Assembly (NCBI GenBank): GCA_945926705.1
Contig: CAMEMA010000073.1
Span: 1 to 5,624, forward strand
DNA from: an uncultured Clostridia bacterium
Lineage (GTDB): Bacteria > Bacillota > Clostridia > Oscillospirales > Acutalibacteraceae
Length of the DNA: 5,624 nucleotides
Direction: 5' to 3'
In this document: one piece after another, positions 1 through 5,624 of the stretch
Layout of the letters: each line of letters opens with the position of its first letter
Numbering within the stretch: position 1 is the stretch's first letter
Position numbers and translations under genes: made by a program
The notes under the pieces: generated by a model
Databases searched by the model: none
The model's input: only the letters and a program-made list of their open reading frames with translations
What the model was told of the DNA's origin: nothing

Positions 1-162
1 CAAACGTTACCTATTGCAATATATTCCATGACTCGAAAAATAGTAAGTCCCGAGATAAATGCTTTATCAACGCTGATGTTTTTATCGGTTTTCGTTTTGC
101 TGATAGTCATAAATATCCGGCAGGTTAAAGACAAAAAATTTTCAAAAAAACCAATGTATTAG
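1..162 (+). CDS. potC: Spermidine/putrescine ABC transporter inner permease PotC, C-terminal fragment
   Basis: Frame 1 is open from the window edge to TAG at 160-162 and gives the last 53 residues of a permease; the start lies upstream of the window. The segment reads TLPIAIYSMTRK followed by SPEINALSTLMF, which matches the conserved end of PotC-type permeases (E. coli PotC has TLPLKIYSM and SPEVNALAT at the same place). A final membrane helix spans about residues 22-39 of the fragment, followed by a lysine-rich cytoplasmic tail, as the positive-inside rule predicts. PotC pairs with PotB to form the membrane channel, powered by the ATPase PotA and fed by PotD. potD starts 20 bases downstream, so the two are almost certainly co-transcribed. 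The family call rests on this short but characteristic segment plus the potD neighbour. Confidence 0.87.
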   Translation, partial: QTLPIAIYSMTRKIVSPEINALSTLMFLSVFVLLIVINIRQVKDKKFSKKPMY

Positions 163-165
163 TAT

Positions 166-172
166 AAGGAGG
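166..172 (+). promoter_or_regulatory. Ribosome binding site of potD (supports TTG start)
   Basis: AAGGAGG at 166-172 is a near-perfect complement to the 16S rRNA 3' end and lies 10 bases before TTG at 183-185. No ATG or GTG in frame lies near enough to replace it, and the signal peptide begins directly at this TTG, so the site decides the start. Confidence 0.8.
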
Positions 173-182
173 ATTAAAATTT

Positions 183-1343
183 TTGAAAAAAAAAATTTAT
201 TTTTCTATTTTAATATTATTTATTGTGTCGTTTATTTCGGGTTGCTCAAGTGAAAAAAGTGAAAACGATAATGTTATAAATGTATATAGTTGGGGAGAAT
301 TTATTTCAAATGGTGTTGACGGAACTTTAGACGTAAATAAGGAATTTACCGAAAGAACTGGAATAAAAGTAAATTATAAAACTTTTCAAAACAATGAAGA
401 GCTTTTTGCAAAATTAATTGGTGGCGGTGCAGATTATGACGTTATAATTCCATCCGATTATATGATATCTAGGCTCATTGAAAATGATATGCTTGAACCT
501 TTGAATTTTGACAACATTCCAAATTACTCATTTATAAGCGAAAATTTTAAAAATTTAGACTTTGACCCTCAAAATAAATATTCTGTGCCTTATGTTTGGG
601 GGCTAATAGGAATTTTTTATAATAAACGCGAAATTCAAGAAAATGAAGATGAAATAACATGGAATACACTTTGGGATGAAAAATATAGAAATAAAATACT
701 TATGTTTGATAACGCTCGTGATTCTTTTGCAATATCTCTTTTACGACTCGGTTATTCCGTTAATACCGTCAATCCACAAGCATGGCGAGAAGCAGCAAAT
801 CAACTTATAATTCAAAAAAAGTTAGTACAAGCTTATGTTATGGATCAGATATTTGACAAAATGAGTAATGGTGAAGCAGTGTTGGCACCTTATTATTCAG
901 GAGATGCTGCAACCCTTTTGAAGACAAATCCAGATATAGGATTTGTAATTCCCAAAAGCGGTACCAATAAGTTTGTTGACTCTATGTGTATACCTAAAAA
1001 CTCACGACATAAAATTCAAGCAGAAAAATATATAAATTTTATGTGTGAAACAGATATAGCTTTAGCTAATGTGCAAAAAACAGGATATTCCACTCCACAT
1101 ACTGAGGCATATAAAAAATTAAATGATGAGATTAAAAAATTTTATCCCGATGAAAACGAAGTGAAAAATTCACAGGTTTTTATAAATTTACCAAGTAATA
1201 TAAACAAACTTATGGATGAACTTTGGGTAGAGGTTAAATCTGGAGGAGCTTACACTCAACCATGGCTTTTGGTTGTAATTTTATTGATATTTGGTATAAT
1301 ATATTTATTAGCTGTTTTTGTAAAAAAATCCAAAATGAAGTAA
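183..1343 (+). CDS. potD: Spermidine/putrescine-binding lipoprotein PotD with extra C-terminal membrane helix
   Basis: This is the extracellular polyamine-binding component of the PotABCD importer, 386 residues from a TTG start. The signal peptide has KKK at 2-4, a hydrophobic core at about 5-18 and a lipobox FISGC ending at Cys21, so it is predicted to be a lipid-anchored protein, as in Gram-positives. Family hallmarks are YSWGEF (35-40, an aromatic ligand contact in PotD), PSDYM (90-94), SVPYVWG (134-140), DNARDSF (176-182), YYSGDA (237-242) and FVDSMCIP (264-271). Aligned by eye with E. coli PotD, the ligand-site Trp229 and Trp255 appear to be Tyr238 and Phe264, and Asp168 appears to be Asn177. 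These are conservative changes that leave the preferred polyamine uncertain. Oddly, the binding domain ends near residue 353 and is followed by an uncharged stretch at 361-380 and the tail KKSKMK, a predicted single membrane helix absent from E. coli PotD. The codons after TTG form a run of ten A. potC precedes it; thrS follows after 20 bases. Confidence 0.93.
   Translation: MKKKIYFSILILFIVSFISGCSSEKSENDNVINVYSWGEFISNGVDGTLDVNKEFTERTGIKVNYKTFQNNEELFAKLIGGGADYDVIIPSDYMISRLIENDMLEPLNFDNIPNYSFISENFKNLDFDPQNKYSVPYVWGLIGIFYNKREIQENEDEITWNTLWDEKYRNKILMFDNARDSFAISLLRLGYSVNTVNPQAWREAANQLIIQKKLVQAYVMDQIFDKMSNGEAVLAPYYSGDAATLLKTNPDIGFVIPKSGTNKFVDSMCIPKNSRHKIQAEKYINFMCETDIALANVQKTGYSTPHTEAYKKLNDEIKKFYPDENEVKNSQVFINLPSNINKLMDELWVEVKSGGAYTQPWLLVVILLIFGIIYLLAVFVKKSKMK
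1273..1300 (+). promoter_or_regulatory. Candidate internal promoter for thrS (extended -10)
   Basis: TTGTAA at 1273-1278 (4 of 6 matches to TTGACA) is followed after 16 bases by a perfect TATAAT at 1295-1300. The -10 is preceded by TG at 1292-1293, giving the full extended -10 motif TGGTATAAT. Transcription would start near 1307 and leave a leader of about 57 bases before thrS. It lies in the part of potD coding for the C-terminal helix, where AT-rich codons could create such a match by chance. Confidence 0.4.
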
Positions 1344-1363
1344 ATTTAGAAAGGCATGTTTCC

Positions 1364-3295
1364 ATGTTCAAAATAACATTAAAGAACGGCTCTATAAAGG
1401 ATGTGAATAGTGGGATTACCCTTTTTGAAATTGCTAAAAGTTTAGGTGGAAATCTGTATAAAGAGGTTTGTGTGGCAAAAGTCGACGGAGAGCTCAAAGA
1501 TTTGAAATATCACGTTGAGAAAGATTGTTCGATTGAATTTTTGACGTTTGATTCGGAATACGGAAAAAAAACTTACTGGCATACTACTTCTCATATCATG
1601 GCTCAAGCTGTTTGTAGGTTATATCCGGGTACAAAATTTGCTATTGGTCCCGCAATAGATGAAGGATTTTATTATGATTTTGATTTTGAAAAATCCATAA
1701 ATGATGACGATTTGAAAAAAATTGAGTCGGAAATGCAGAAAATAATAAAAGAAAATTTGACAATAGAACTTTTCATGATGAAAGAAAATGAAGCTGTTAA
1801 GTTTATGCAAGAACGTAATCAGCCTTATAAAATAGAACTTATAGAAAAGCACAAAAGTGATGGAGATCTTATATTCCGTAAACAAGGCGAATTTGTTGAT
1901 TTATGTGGTGGAACGCATATGATGTCTACGGGATATATAAAATCATTCAAGCTTGTTGGGTATTCAGGGGCATACTGGAAGGGCGATTCAAAGAATAAGA
2001 TGCTTACTAGGATTTACGGAATTTCATTTCCAAAAAAATCCATGCTAGAAGAATATTTACAAATTCTTGAAGACAGAAAATCACGTGACCACAGAAAAAT
2101 ATGCAAAGACCTCAAATTATTTATGACTCATCCTCTAGTTGGTTCAGGACTACCGATTTACCTTCCAAAAGGTGCAACAATCAGAAGAATTTTGGAAAGG
2201 TATATTCAGGATAAAGAGCTTGAATTGGGGTATAGTCATGTATATACTCCAAGTTTGGCATCTACAGGTCTTTATAAAATAAGTGGGCATTGGGACCATT
2301 ACAAAGATGATATGTTTCCCGTTATGGAGATGGAAAACGAAGAAATGGTTTTGCGTCCGATGAATTGTCCTCATCACATGTTAATTTATAAGAACGAACT
2401 GCATTCATATCGTGATCTTCCTATCAGAATTGGTGAACTTGCACATGATTTCAGGTATGAAAATTCGGGTGCTGTATGTGGGTTGGAAAGAGTAAGGCAA
2501 ATGTGCCAAAATGATGCTCATATATTTGTAAGACCTGATCAAATAAAAGAAGAAATAGGTAATGTTCTTAAACTTATATTTTCTGTTTGGAAAACAGATT
2601 TTGGATTTGATAAATTTGAAATTAGGCTTTCATTACGAGATAAAGAAAATAAAGAAAAATATATCGATAATGATGAAATGTGGGACACTGCTGAAAGTCA
2701 ACTTAGGGAAATTTTAACTGAACTCAATATTGATTTTTATGAAGCAAAAGGTGAAGCCGCATTTTATGGTCCTAAAATAGATATTCAAATTAAATCTGCT
2801 TTGATGCACGACGTGACAATTCCCACATGTCAGTTAGATTTTGCTTTACCTGAAAGGTTTGATTTAACTTATATAGGAAAAGATGGAAATGAACATAGAC
2901 CTGTAGTTATTCACCGTGCAATTTTGGGTTCTTCTGATAGATTTATAGCCTTTTTGCTCGAAGAAACGAAAGGAAATTTACCACTGTGGCTAGCTCCGGA
3001 ACAAATTCGAATTTTACCTATAAGTGAAATTTTTCTGGAATATTCGGAATCGGTTTACAAAAAATTAAGAGAATTAGGTAAATTTAGAGTTTCAATTGAT
3101 TCAAAAAATGAAAAAATAGGTAAAAAAATACGTGAAGCCCAGTTAAATAAAGTTCCATATATGCTAATTTTAGGTCAAAAAGAAATAGAAGATAATACAA
3201 TTTCAGTTAGAAGCAGAGATAAAGGTGATTTGGGATCGATAACTATAGATGAATTTATTGAAAAGCTTAGCACTGAAATAAAAAATAAACGATAG
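1364..3295 (+). CDS. thrS: Threonyl-tRNA synthetase
   Basis: This cytoplasmic class II synthetase joins threonine to tRNA-Thr using ATP. The start is ATG 1364, with AGAAAGG at 1348-1354 nine bases upstream. The open frame runs back to an ATG at 1262, but those 34 extra residues overlap the end of potD, are cysteine/aromatic-rich and precede a standard N-terminus. At 643 residues it has the usual full length. Domain order: TGS domain (1-61); editing domain with HTTSH (His73, His77) and CGGTH (Cys181, His185), which removes mischarged serine; catalytic core (about 245-535) with zinc ligands Cys335 (in RPMNCPHH), His386 (in NDAHIF) and His517, motif 2 FRYENSG (363-369) and motif 3 near HRAILGSSDRF (517-527); anticodon-binding domain (about 545-643). 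All catalytic, editing and metal residues I looked for are present. Many Bacillota thrS genes are controlled by a T-box leader; none fits the 20-base gap here. Confidence 0.97.
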   Translation: MFKITLKNGSIKDVNSGITLFEIAKSLGGNLYKEVCVAKVDGELKDLKYHVEKDCSIEFLTFDSEYGKKTYWHTTSHIMAQAVCRLYPGTKFAIGPAIDEGFYYDFDFEKSINDDDLKKIESEMQKIIKENLTIELFMMKENEAVKFMQERNQPYKIELIEKHKSDGDLIFRKQGEFVDLCGGTHMMSTGYIKSFKLVGYSGAYWKGDSKNKMLTRIYGISFPKKSMLEEYLQILEDRKSRDHRKICKDLKLFMTHPLVGSGLPIYLPKGATIRRILERYIQDKELELGYSHVYTPSLASTGLYKISGHWDHYKDDMFPVMEMENEEMVLRPMNCPHHMLIYKNELHSYRDLPIRIGELAHDFRYENSGAVCGLERVRQMCQNDAHIFVRPDQIKEEIGNVLKLIFSVWKTDFGFDKFEIRLSLRDKENKEKYIDNDEMWDTAESQLREILTELNIDFYEAKGEAAFYGPKIDIQIKSALMHDVTIPTCQLDFALPERFDLTYIGKDGNEHRPVVIHRAILGSSDRFIAFLLEETKGNLPLWLAPEQIRILPISEIFLEYSESVYKKLRELGKFRVSIDSKNEKIGKKIREAQLNKVPYMLILGQKEIEDNTISVRSRDKGDLGSITIDEFIEKLSTEIKNKR

Positions 3296-3307
3296 AGTAA
3301 AAAATGG

Positions 3308-3336
3308 AGGGTCTTGTATTAAGAGTGCAAGACCCT
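3308..3336 (+). terminator. Hairpin between thrS and cmk; weak or bidirectional terminator candidate
   Basis: AGGGTCTTG (3308-3316) and CAAGACCCT (3328-3336) form a perfect 9-bp stem around an 11-base loop; T-G, A-T and T-G pairs could extend it inward, leaving a five-base loop. On the + strand the stem is followed by GACTTTGTGTG rather than a continuous T-run, so termination after thrS is probably leaky. On the opposite strand the stem is followed by CCATTTTTTAC (run of six A at 3299-3304 on the + strand), which looks more like a canonical terminator, although no gene on that strand points to it within the window. It occupies most of the only intergenic gap over 30 bases (3296-3377), at the border of the two likely operons. 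Confidence 0.55.
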
Positions 3337-3377
3337 GACTTTGTGTGAATTTAAAATAAATTTTTGGGTGGTTATTT

Positions 3378-4055
3378 ATGATTTCTATTGCGATAGATGG
3401 ACCTTCAGGGTCGGGGAAAAGCAGTATTTCTAAGTGTCTGGCTAAAAAACTAAATTTTGTCAGTGTGGACACTGGTGCACTATATCGTTCTATAGCATAT
3501 TATTTTTTTAAAAATAACATTGACTATAATTTAGAGAATAATGTTTCAGAAAGCCTAAAAAACATAGTTATTGATGTAAAATATAATAATAATAATCAAT
3601 TTGTGTTTTTAAATAATGAAAATATTACCGGTAATATCCGCTCTGATGAGGTTTCTATGATATCCTCTCAAATTTCTTCGATGCCTTGTGTCAGGAAATA
3701 TCTTTTGTCTTTGCAAAGGAATATTGCATTGAAAAATAATATTATTATGGATGGTAGAGATATAGGTACTGTTGTACTTCCTAATGCAGATGTAAAATTT
3801 TTTTTGACTGCTTCTCCAAAATCTCGAGCTCAAAGGAGATATGAACAATTATTAAAAAAGTGTCCAAATATCACTTTTTATGAGGTTTGGAAAAATATAA
3901 ATGAACGTGATTTTAATGATATGCACAGAAAAATTGCACCTTTAAAACCTGCAAAAGATGCCATAATTTTTGACAATTCCCGATATACATTTGACGAGAG
4001 CGTCAGTTATATACTTAAAAAGATTAAGGAGCGTATAAATTTTGAAACAAAATAA
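3378..4055 (+). CDS. cmk: (d)CMP kinase (cytidylate kinase)
   Basis: It phosphorylates CMP and dCMP to the diphosphates with ATP, recycling CMP from RNA turnover and phospholipid synthesis and feeding dCTP. The 225-residue length is typical of bacterial Cmk. Features in order: P-loop GPSGSGKS (8-15); DTGALYR (31-37), the CMP-binding signature; the NMP-binding insert about 60-110 including NITGNIRSDEVS (82-93); DGRDIGT (125-131), with the Arg-Asp pair that recognises cytosine nucleotides; RAQRRYEQ (150-157), the lid region; and ERDFND with R184 and APLKPAKDA (187-195), the conserved C-terminal signature. The start ATG has a modest ribosome binding site GGGTGG (3366-3371) six bases upstream. 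It is the first gene after the intergenic hairpin, and its last 14 bases overlap the start of plsC, so the two are translated from one message. I saw no convincing promoter in the 82-base gap before it. Confidence 0.96.
   Translation: MISIAIDGPSGSGKSSISKCLAKKLNFVSVDTGALYRSIAYYFFKNNIDYNLENNVSESLKNIVIDVKYNNNNQFVFLNNENITGNIRSDEVSMISSQISSMPCVRKYLLSLQRNIALKNNIIMDGRDIGTVVLPNADVKFFLTASPKSRAQRRYEQLLKKCPNITFYEVWKNINERDFNDMHRKIAPLKPAKDAIIFDNSRYTFDESVSYILKKIKERINFETK
4026..4031 (+). promoter_or_regulatory. Ribosome binding site of plsC (supports TTG start)
   Basis: AAGGAG at 4026-4031 lies inside the end of cmk, ten bases before TTG at 4042-4044. The next in-frame Met codon is residue 41, only four residues before the catalytic histidine motif and too late for the family, so this site decides the start. 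Confidence 0.75.
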
Positions 4056-4656
4056 AGAATTCTATAATTTTATTGCTTGGTTTTTAAGACCTTTTGTCAA
4101 GTTATTTTTTCCTTATAAAATTTTAGGAATCGAAAATATAAAAGGTTTAAAAAGCGGATATATGATTTGTTCAAATCATGTTTCAAATATTGACCCTATT
4201 TTTTATATTGTTTCGCATCCGCAACACATTCACTTTATGGCAAAGGCAGAATTATTTCGCAATAAATTTTTAGGAAAGATTTTTTCATCGTTAGGTGCTT
4301 TTGCCGTAAAAAGGGGTAAGGGTGATTATCAAGCTATAAATGAAGCTCAGAATATATTGAAAAACGGTGAGATTTTAGGAATTTTTATTGAAGGAACACG
4401 CTCAAAAACCGGAGAGTTTTTAAGACCAAAATCAGGTGCTGTGCTTTTATCTTATAATTCCGGTGTGCCGGTAGTACCGGTGTGTATAACTGGAAGTTCA
4501 AAGGATAAAAGAGTACATATATTCAAAAAAACTGTTATAAAATATGGAGTCCCGATTACTTCAGAACAGTTGGGAATAAATGAAGGAACACGCATCGAAA
4601 TAAAGAATGCTACAAATTTAATAATGAATAAAATAAAAGAATTACGCGGTGAATAA
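4042..4656 (+). CDS. plsC: 1-acyl-sn-glycerol-3-phosphate acyltransferase
   Basis: It transfers a second fatty acyl chain to lysophosphatidate to make phosphatidate, the precursor of membrane phospholipids, at the cytoplasmic face of the membrane. The protein has 204 residues, at the short end of the normal PlsC range. It has a hydrophobic/aromatic N-terminal segment (about 7-25), likely membrane-associating, then the four acyltransferase blocks: NHVSNID (45-51, catalytic His46 and Asp51), GAFAVKRGKGD (85-95), the glycerophosphate-binding EGTRS (117-121) and VPVVPV (142-147). This arrangement is typical of the PlsC/LPLAT superfamily, and all key residues are present. TTG is the start (see the ribosome binding site entry); it overlaps cmk by 14 bases, and ispH follows almost directly. 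The cmk-plsC-ispH order is common in Clostridia and supports PlsC over other acyltransferases, although acyl-chain preference cannot be read from sequence. Confidence 0.94.
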   Translation: MKQNKEFYNFIAWFLRPFVKLFFPYKILGIENIKGLKSGYMICSNHVSNIDPIFYIVSHPQHIHFMAKAELFRNKFLGKIFSSLGAFAVKRGKGDYQAINEAQNILKNGEILGIFIEGTRSKTGEFLRPKSGAVLLSYNSGVPVVPVCITGSSKDKRVHIFKKTVIKYGVPITSEQLGINEGTRIEIKNATNLIMNKIKELRGE

Positions 4657-4660
4657 GGAA

Positions 4661-5509
4661 ATGAAAATAAGTATAGCTAAAACTTCTGGATTTTGTTTTG
4701 GAGTAAATAGAGCCGTTAAAATAGTTTATGATTTGATATTATCCGGAAAAAAAGTTTGTACTTTAGGTCCAATCATACATAATCCTACTGTAATAGAAAA
4801 TTTTAAAAATATGGGAGTAAGCATTGTAGAAAAACCTTCACTTATACCAGATGATACTATTTTGATAATAAGGTCTCATGGGATAACTAGGTCCACTTTA
4901 GAATATATTAGTTTAAAAGGTGTAAAATATATTGATACAACTTGCCCTTTTGTTAAAAAAATTCATAACATAGTAATAAAATATTCGAATAAAAAATCCC
5001 TTTTGCTTGCCGCAGGAAACAAAAATCATCCTGAAATGATAGGGATTAGAAGTTACTTCGAGGGGACAAGCTATGTATTTAAAAATCTTAATGAATTAAA
5101 AGAAATATTGAAAAAAATTTCTAATCGAAACTATGATGACGTTATTTTAATATCTCAGACAACATTTTCAGTTGAAGAATGGAAAAAGTGTGCATTTTTT
5201 TTAAAAAATATGTTTACAAACATAAAAGTTTTTGATACAATATGTAATACAACTCATTCAAGACAAAAAGAAGCTGAATTTTTATCGAAAAAATCAGATT
5301 TGATGATTGTTGTAGGTGGAAAACAAAGTTCTAATACACGTAAGTTATATGAAATTTGTAGTACACACACTAAAACTGTTTGGATTGAAAGTGTTGATGA
5401 ATTAGTAGATAGTATTTTTTATGGTTGTGAAACTGTTTCCATTGTTGCGGGGGCGTCAACTCCAACAGATTTAGTGGATGAAGTTTACAATTATATTAAA
5501 AACCGTTAA
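4661..5509 (+). CDS. ispH: 4-hydroxy-3-methylbut-2-enyl diphosphate reductase
   Basis: This cytoplasmic iron-sulphur enzyme carries out the last step of the MEP pathway, reducing HMBPP to IPP and DMAPP for isoprenoid synthesis. It has 282 residues from ATG 4661. The three cluster cysteines are Cys12 (GFCFGV), Cys95 (DTTCPFV) and Cys195 (DTICNTT). Substrate-site residues are His40 (in GPIIHNP), His73 (RSHG), His123 and Glu125 (NHPEM, the glutamate being the proton-relay residue), Thr167-Thr168 (SQTT), Ser223-Ser224-Asn225 and Ser266 (AGASTP). Start choice: GTG at 4649 would add four residues and overlap plsC by 8 bases, but has no ribosome binding site. ATG 4661 has GGTGA (4648-4652) eight bases upstream and gives the usual short lead into the first cysteine motif; GTG is not excluded. 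In several clostridia IspH is fused to ribosomal protein S1; here it ends with its own TAA at 5507-5509. Confidence 0.95.
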   Translation: MKISIAKTSGFCFGVNRAVKIVYDLILSGKKVCTLGPIIHNPTVIENFKNMGVSIVEKPSLIPDDTILIIRSHGITRSTLEYISLKGVKYIDTTCPFVKKIHNIVIKYSNKKSLLLAAGNKNHPEMIGIRSYFEGTSYVFKNLNELKEILKKISNRNYDDVILISQTTFSVEEWKKCAFFLKNMFTNIKVFDTICNTTHSRQKEAEFLSKKSDLMIVVGGKQSSNTRKLYEICSTHTKTVWIESVDELVDSIFYGCETVSIVAGASTPTDLVDEVYNYIKNR

Positions 5510-5512
5510 ATT
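5484..5512 (+). promoter_or_regulatory. Weak candidate promoter before the S1-like gene
   Basis: TTTACA at 5484-5489 (5 of 6 matches to TTGACA) is followed after 17 bases by TAAATT at 5507-5512 (4 of 6 matches to TATAAT). It overlaps the end of ispH and would start transcription close to 5519, just before the ribosome binding site of the next gene. In such AT-rich sequence the match could be chance; it is offered because S1 genes often have their own promoter. Confidence 0.22.
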
Positions 5513-5525
5513 ATATTTTAAAGTC

Positions 5526-5530
5526 AGGAG
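5526..5530 (+). promoter_or_regulatory. Ribosome binding site of the 3'-terminal partial gene
   Basis: AGGAG at 5526-5530 lies eight bases before ATG 5539. It favours this ATG over the in-frame ATG at 5557, which has no comparable site. Confidence 0.65.
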
Positions 5531-5538
5531 TGGTTAAA

Positions 5539-5624
5539 ATGGGCGAAAATGAAAATATGGAAAAGGATGTTCAAAATATTGAAACTGCAACTGAAAAAGA
5601 CAAAATTCCCGATACTAAAATTGG
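5539..5624 (+). CDS. Probable 30S ribosomal protein S1 (S1-domain protein), N-terminal fragment
   Basis: An ATG with a good ribosome binding site opens a frame that continues past the window edge; only 28 codons are visible. The residues are strongly acidic and polar (MGENENMEKD, then a Glu/Asp/Lys-rich stretch), with no hydrophobic segment and no recognisable motif. This resembles the disordered lead sequence found before the first S1 domain in many Bacillota S1 proteins, but it is not diagnostic. The identification as rpsA rests mainly on position: rpsA directly follows ispH, or is fused to it, in many clostridia. It lies 29 bases after the ispH stop and in a different frame, so it is a separate protein here. 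The gene would encode the mRNA-binding ribosomal protein S1 or a shorter S1-repeat homologue. Confidence 0.55.
   Translation, partial: MGENENMEKDVQNIETATEKDKIPDTKI

Noticed and set aside
1262..1363. N-terminal extension of thrS back to ATG 1262
   Set aside because: It overlaps the end of potD in another frame, gives unrelated residues, and the ATG at 1364 has a proper ribosome binding site and starts the TGS domain directly.
3304..3348. Short 14-codon frame across the hairpin that could be read as a leader peptide
   Set aside because: It has no convincing ribosome binding site, no run of regulatory codons and no alternative hairpin; its residues are largely dictated by the stem sequence.
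3622..3637. Perfect 16-base palindrome ATATTACCGGTAATAT inside cmk
   Set aside because: It encodes part of the conserved NITGNIR motif of CMP kinase, and one such palindrome is not surprising in about 5.6 kb of AT-rich sequence. No second copy was seen.
1234..3848. Antisense open frames of 75-89 codons at 1234-1497, 1619-1885, 2150-2377, 3203-3472 and 3609-3848
   Set aside because: They lie opposite well-supported genes, have low-complexity Phe/Ile/His-rich translations typical of the reverse of AT-rich coding sequence, and show no family motif.
4456..4483. Repeated CCGGT elements (CCGGTA G TACCGG) in plsC
   Set aside because: They encode the conserved VPVVPV block, whose repeated residues create the repeated bases.
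1..5624. Possible undescribed system, mobile element, CRISPR array, tRNA/rRNA or riboswitch
   Set aside because: All but about 150 bases are explained by conserved housekeeping and transport genes on one strand; no repeats, inverted ends, RNA-gene signatures or foreign-looking composition were seen.

Overview
The window is an ordinary, densely packed stretch of a low-G+C (about 30% by eye) bacterial chromosome, with every gene on the + strand. The gene set and order (polyamine transporter end, thrS, cmk, plsC, ispH, then probably ribosomal protein S1) fit a Bacillota member, most likely Clostridia. Supporting signs are the lipoprotein form of the polyamine-binding protein, the purine-rich AAGGAGG-type ribosome binding sites, two TTG starts, the IspH (MEP) isoprenoid route and the cmk-plsC-ispH-S1 order. 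The species cannot be told from this sequence.

Layout: positions 1-162 hold the last 53 codons of potC, the inner permease of a spermidine/putrescine ABC transporter. potD (183-1343) follows; it encodes a lipoprotein that carries an extra C-terminal membrane helix. thrS (1364-3295, threonyl-tRNA synthetase) begins 20 bases later, with no room for a T-box leader, although a good extended -10 promoter lies in the end of potD. The only sizeable gap (3296-3377) contains a 9-bp perfect hairpin. After it come cmk (3378-4055, CMP kinase), plsC (4042-4656, lysophosphatidate acyltransferase, overlapping cmk by 14 bases), ispH (4661-5509, HMBPP reductase) and the first 28 codons of a gene that is probably rpsA (from 5539).

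The genes fall into two likely transcription units. The first is potC-potD-thrS, polyamine uptake with a translation enzyme attached. The second is cmk-plsC-ispH-(rpsA), a housekeeping set for nucleotide, phospholipid, isoprenoid and ribosome functions. The hairpin at 3308-3336 marks the border, but it lacks a clean downstream T-run, so readthrough is possible.

I found no mobile element, CRISPR array, RNA gene, recognisable riboswitch or undescribed multi-gene system. The points most worth checking are the doubly anchored PotD, the location and regulation of thrS, the wrong-way-round terminator-like hairpin, and the unfused ispH/S1 pair.
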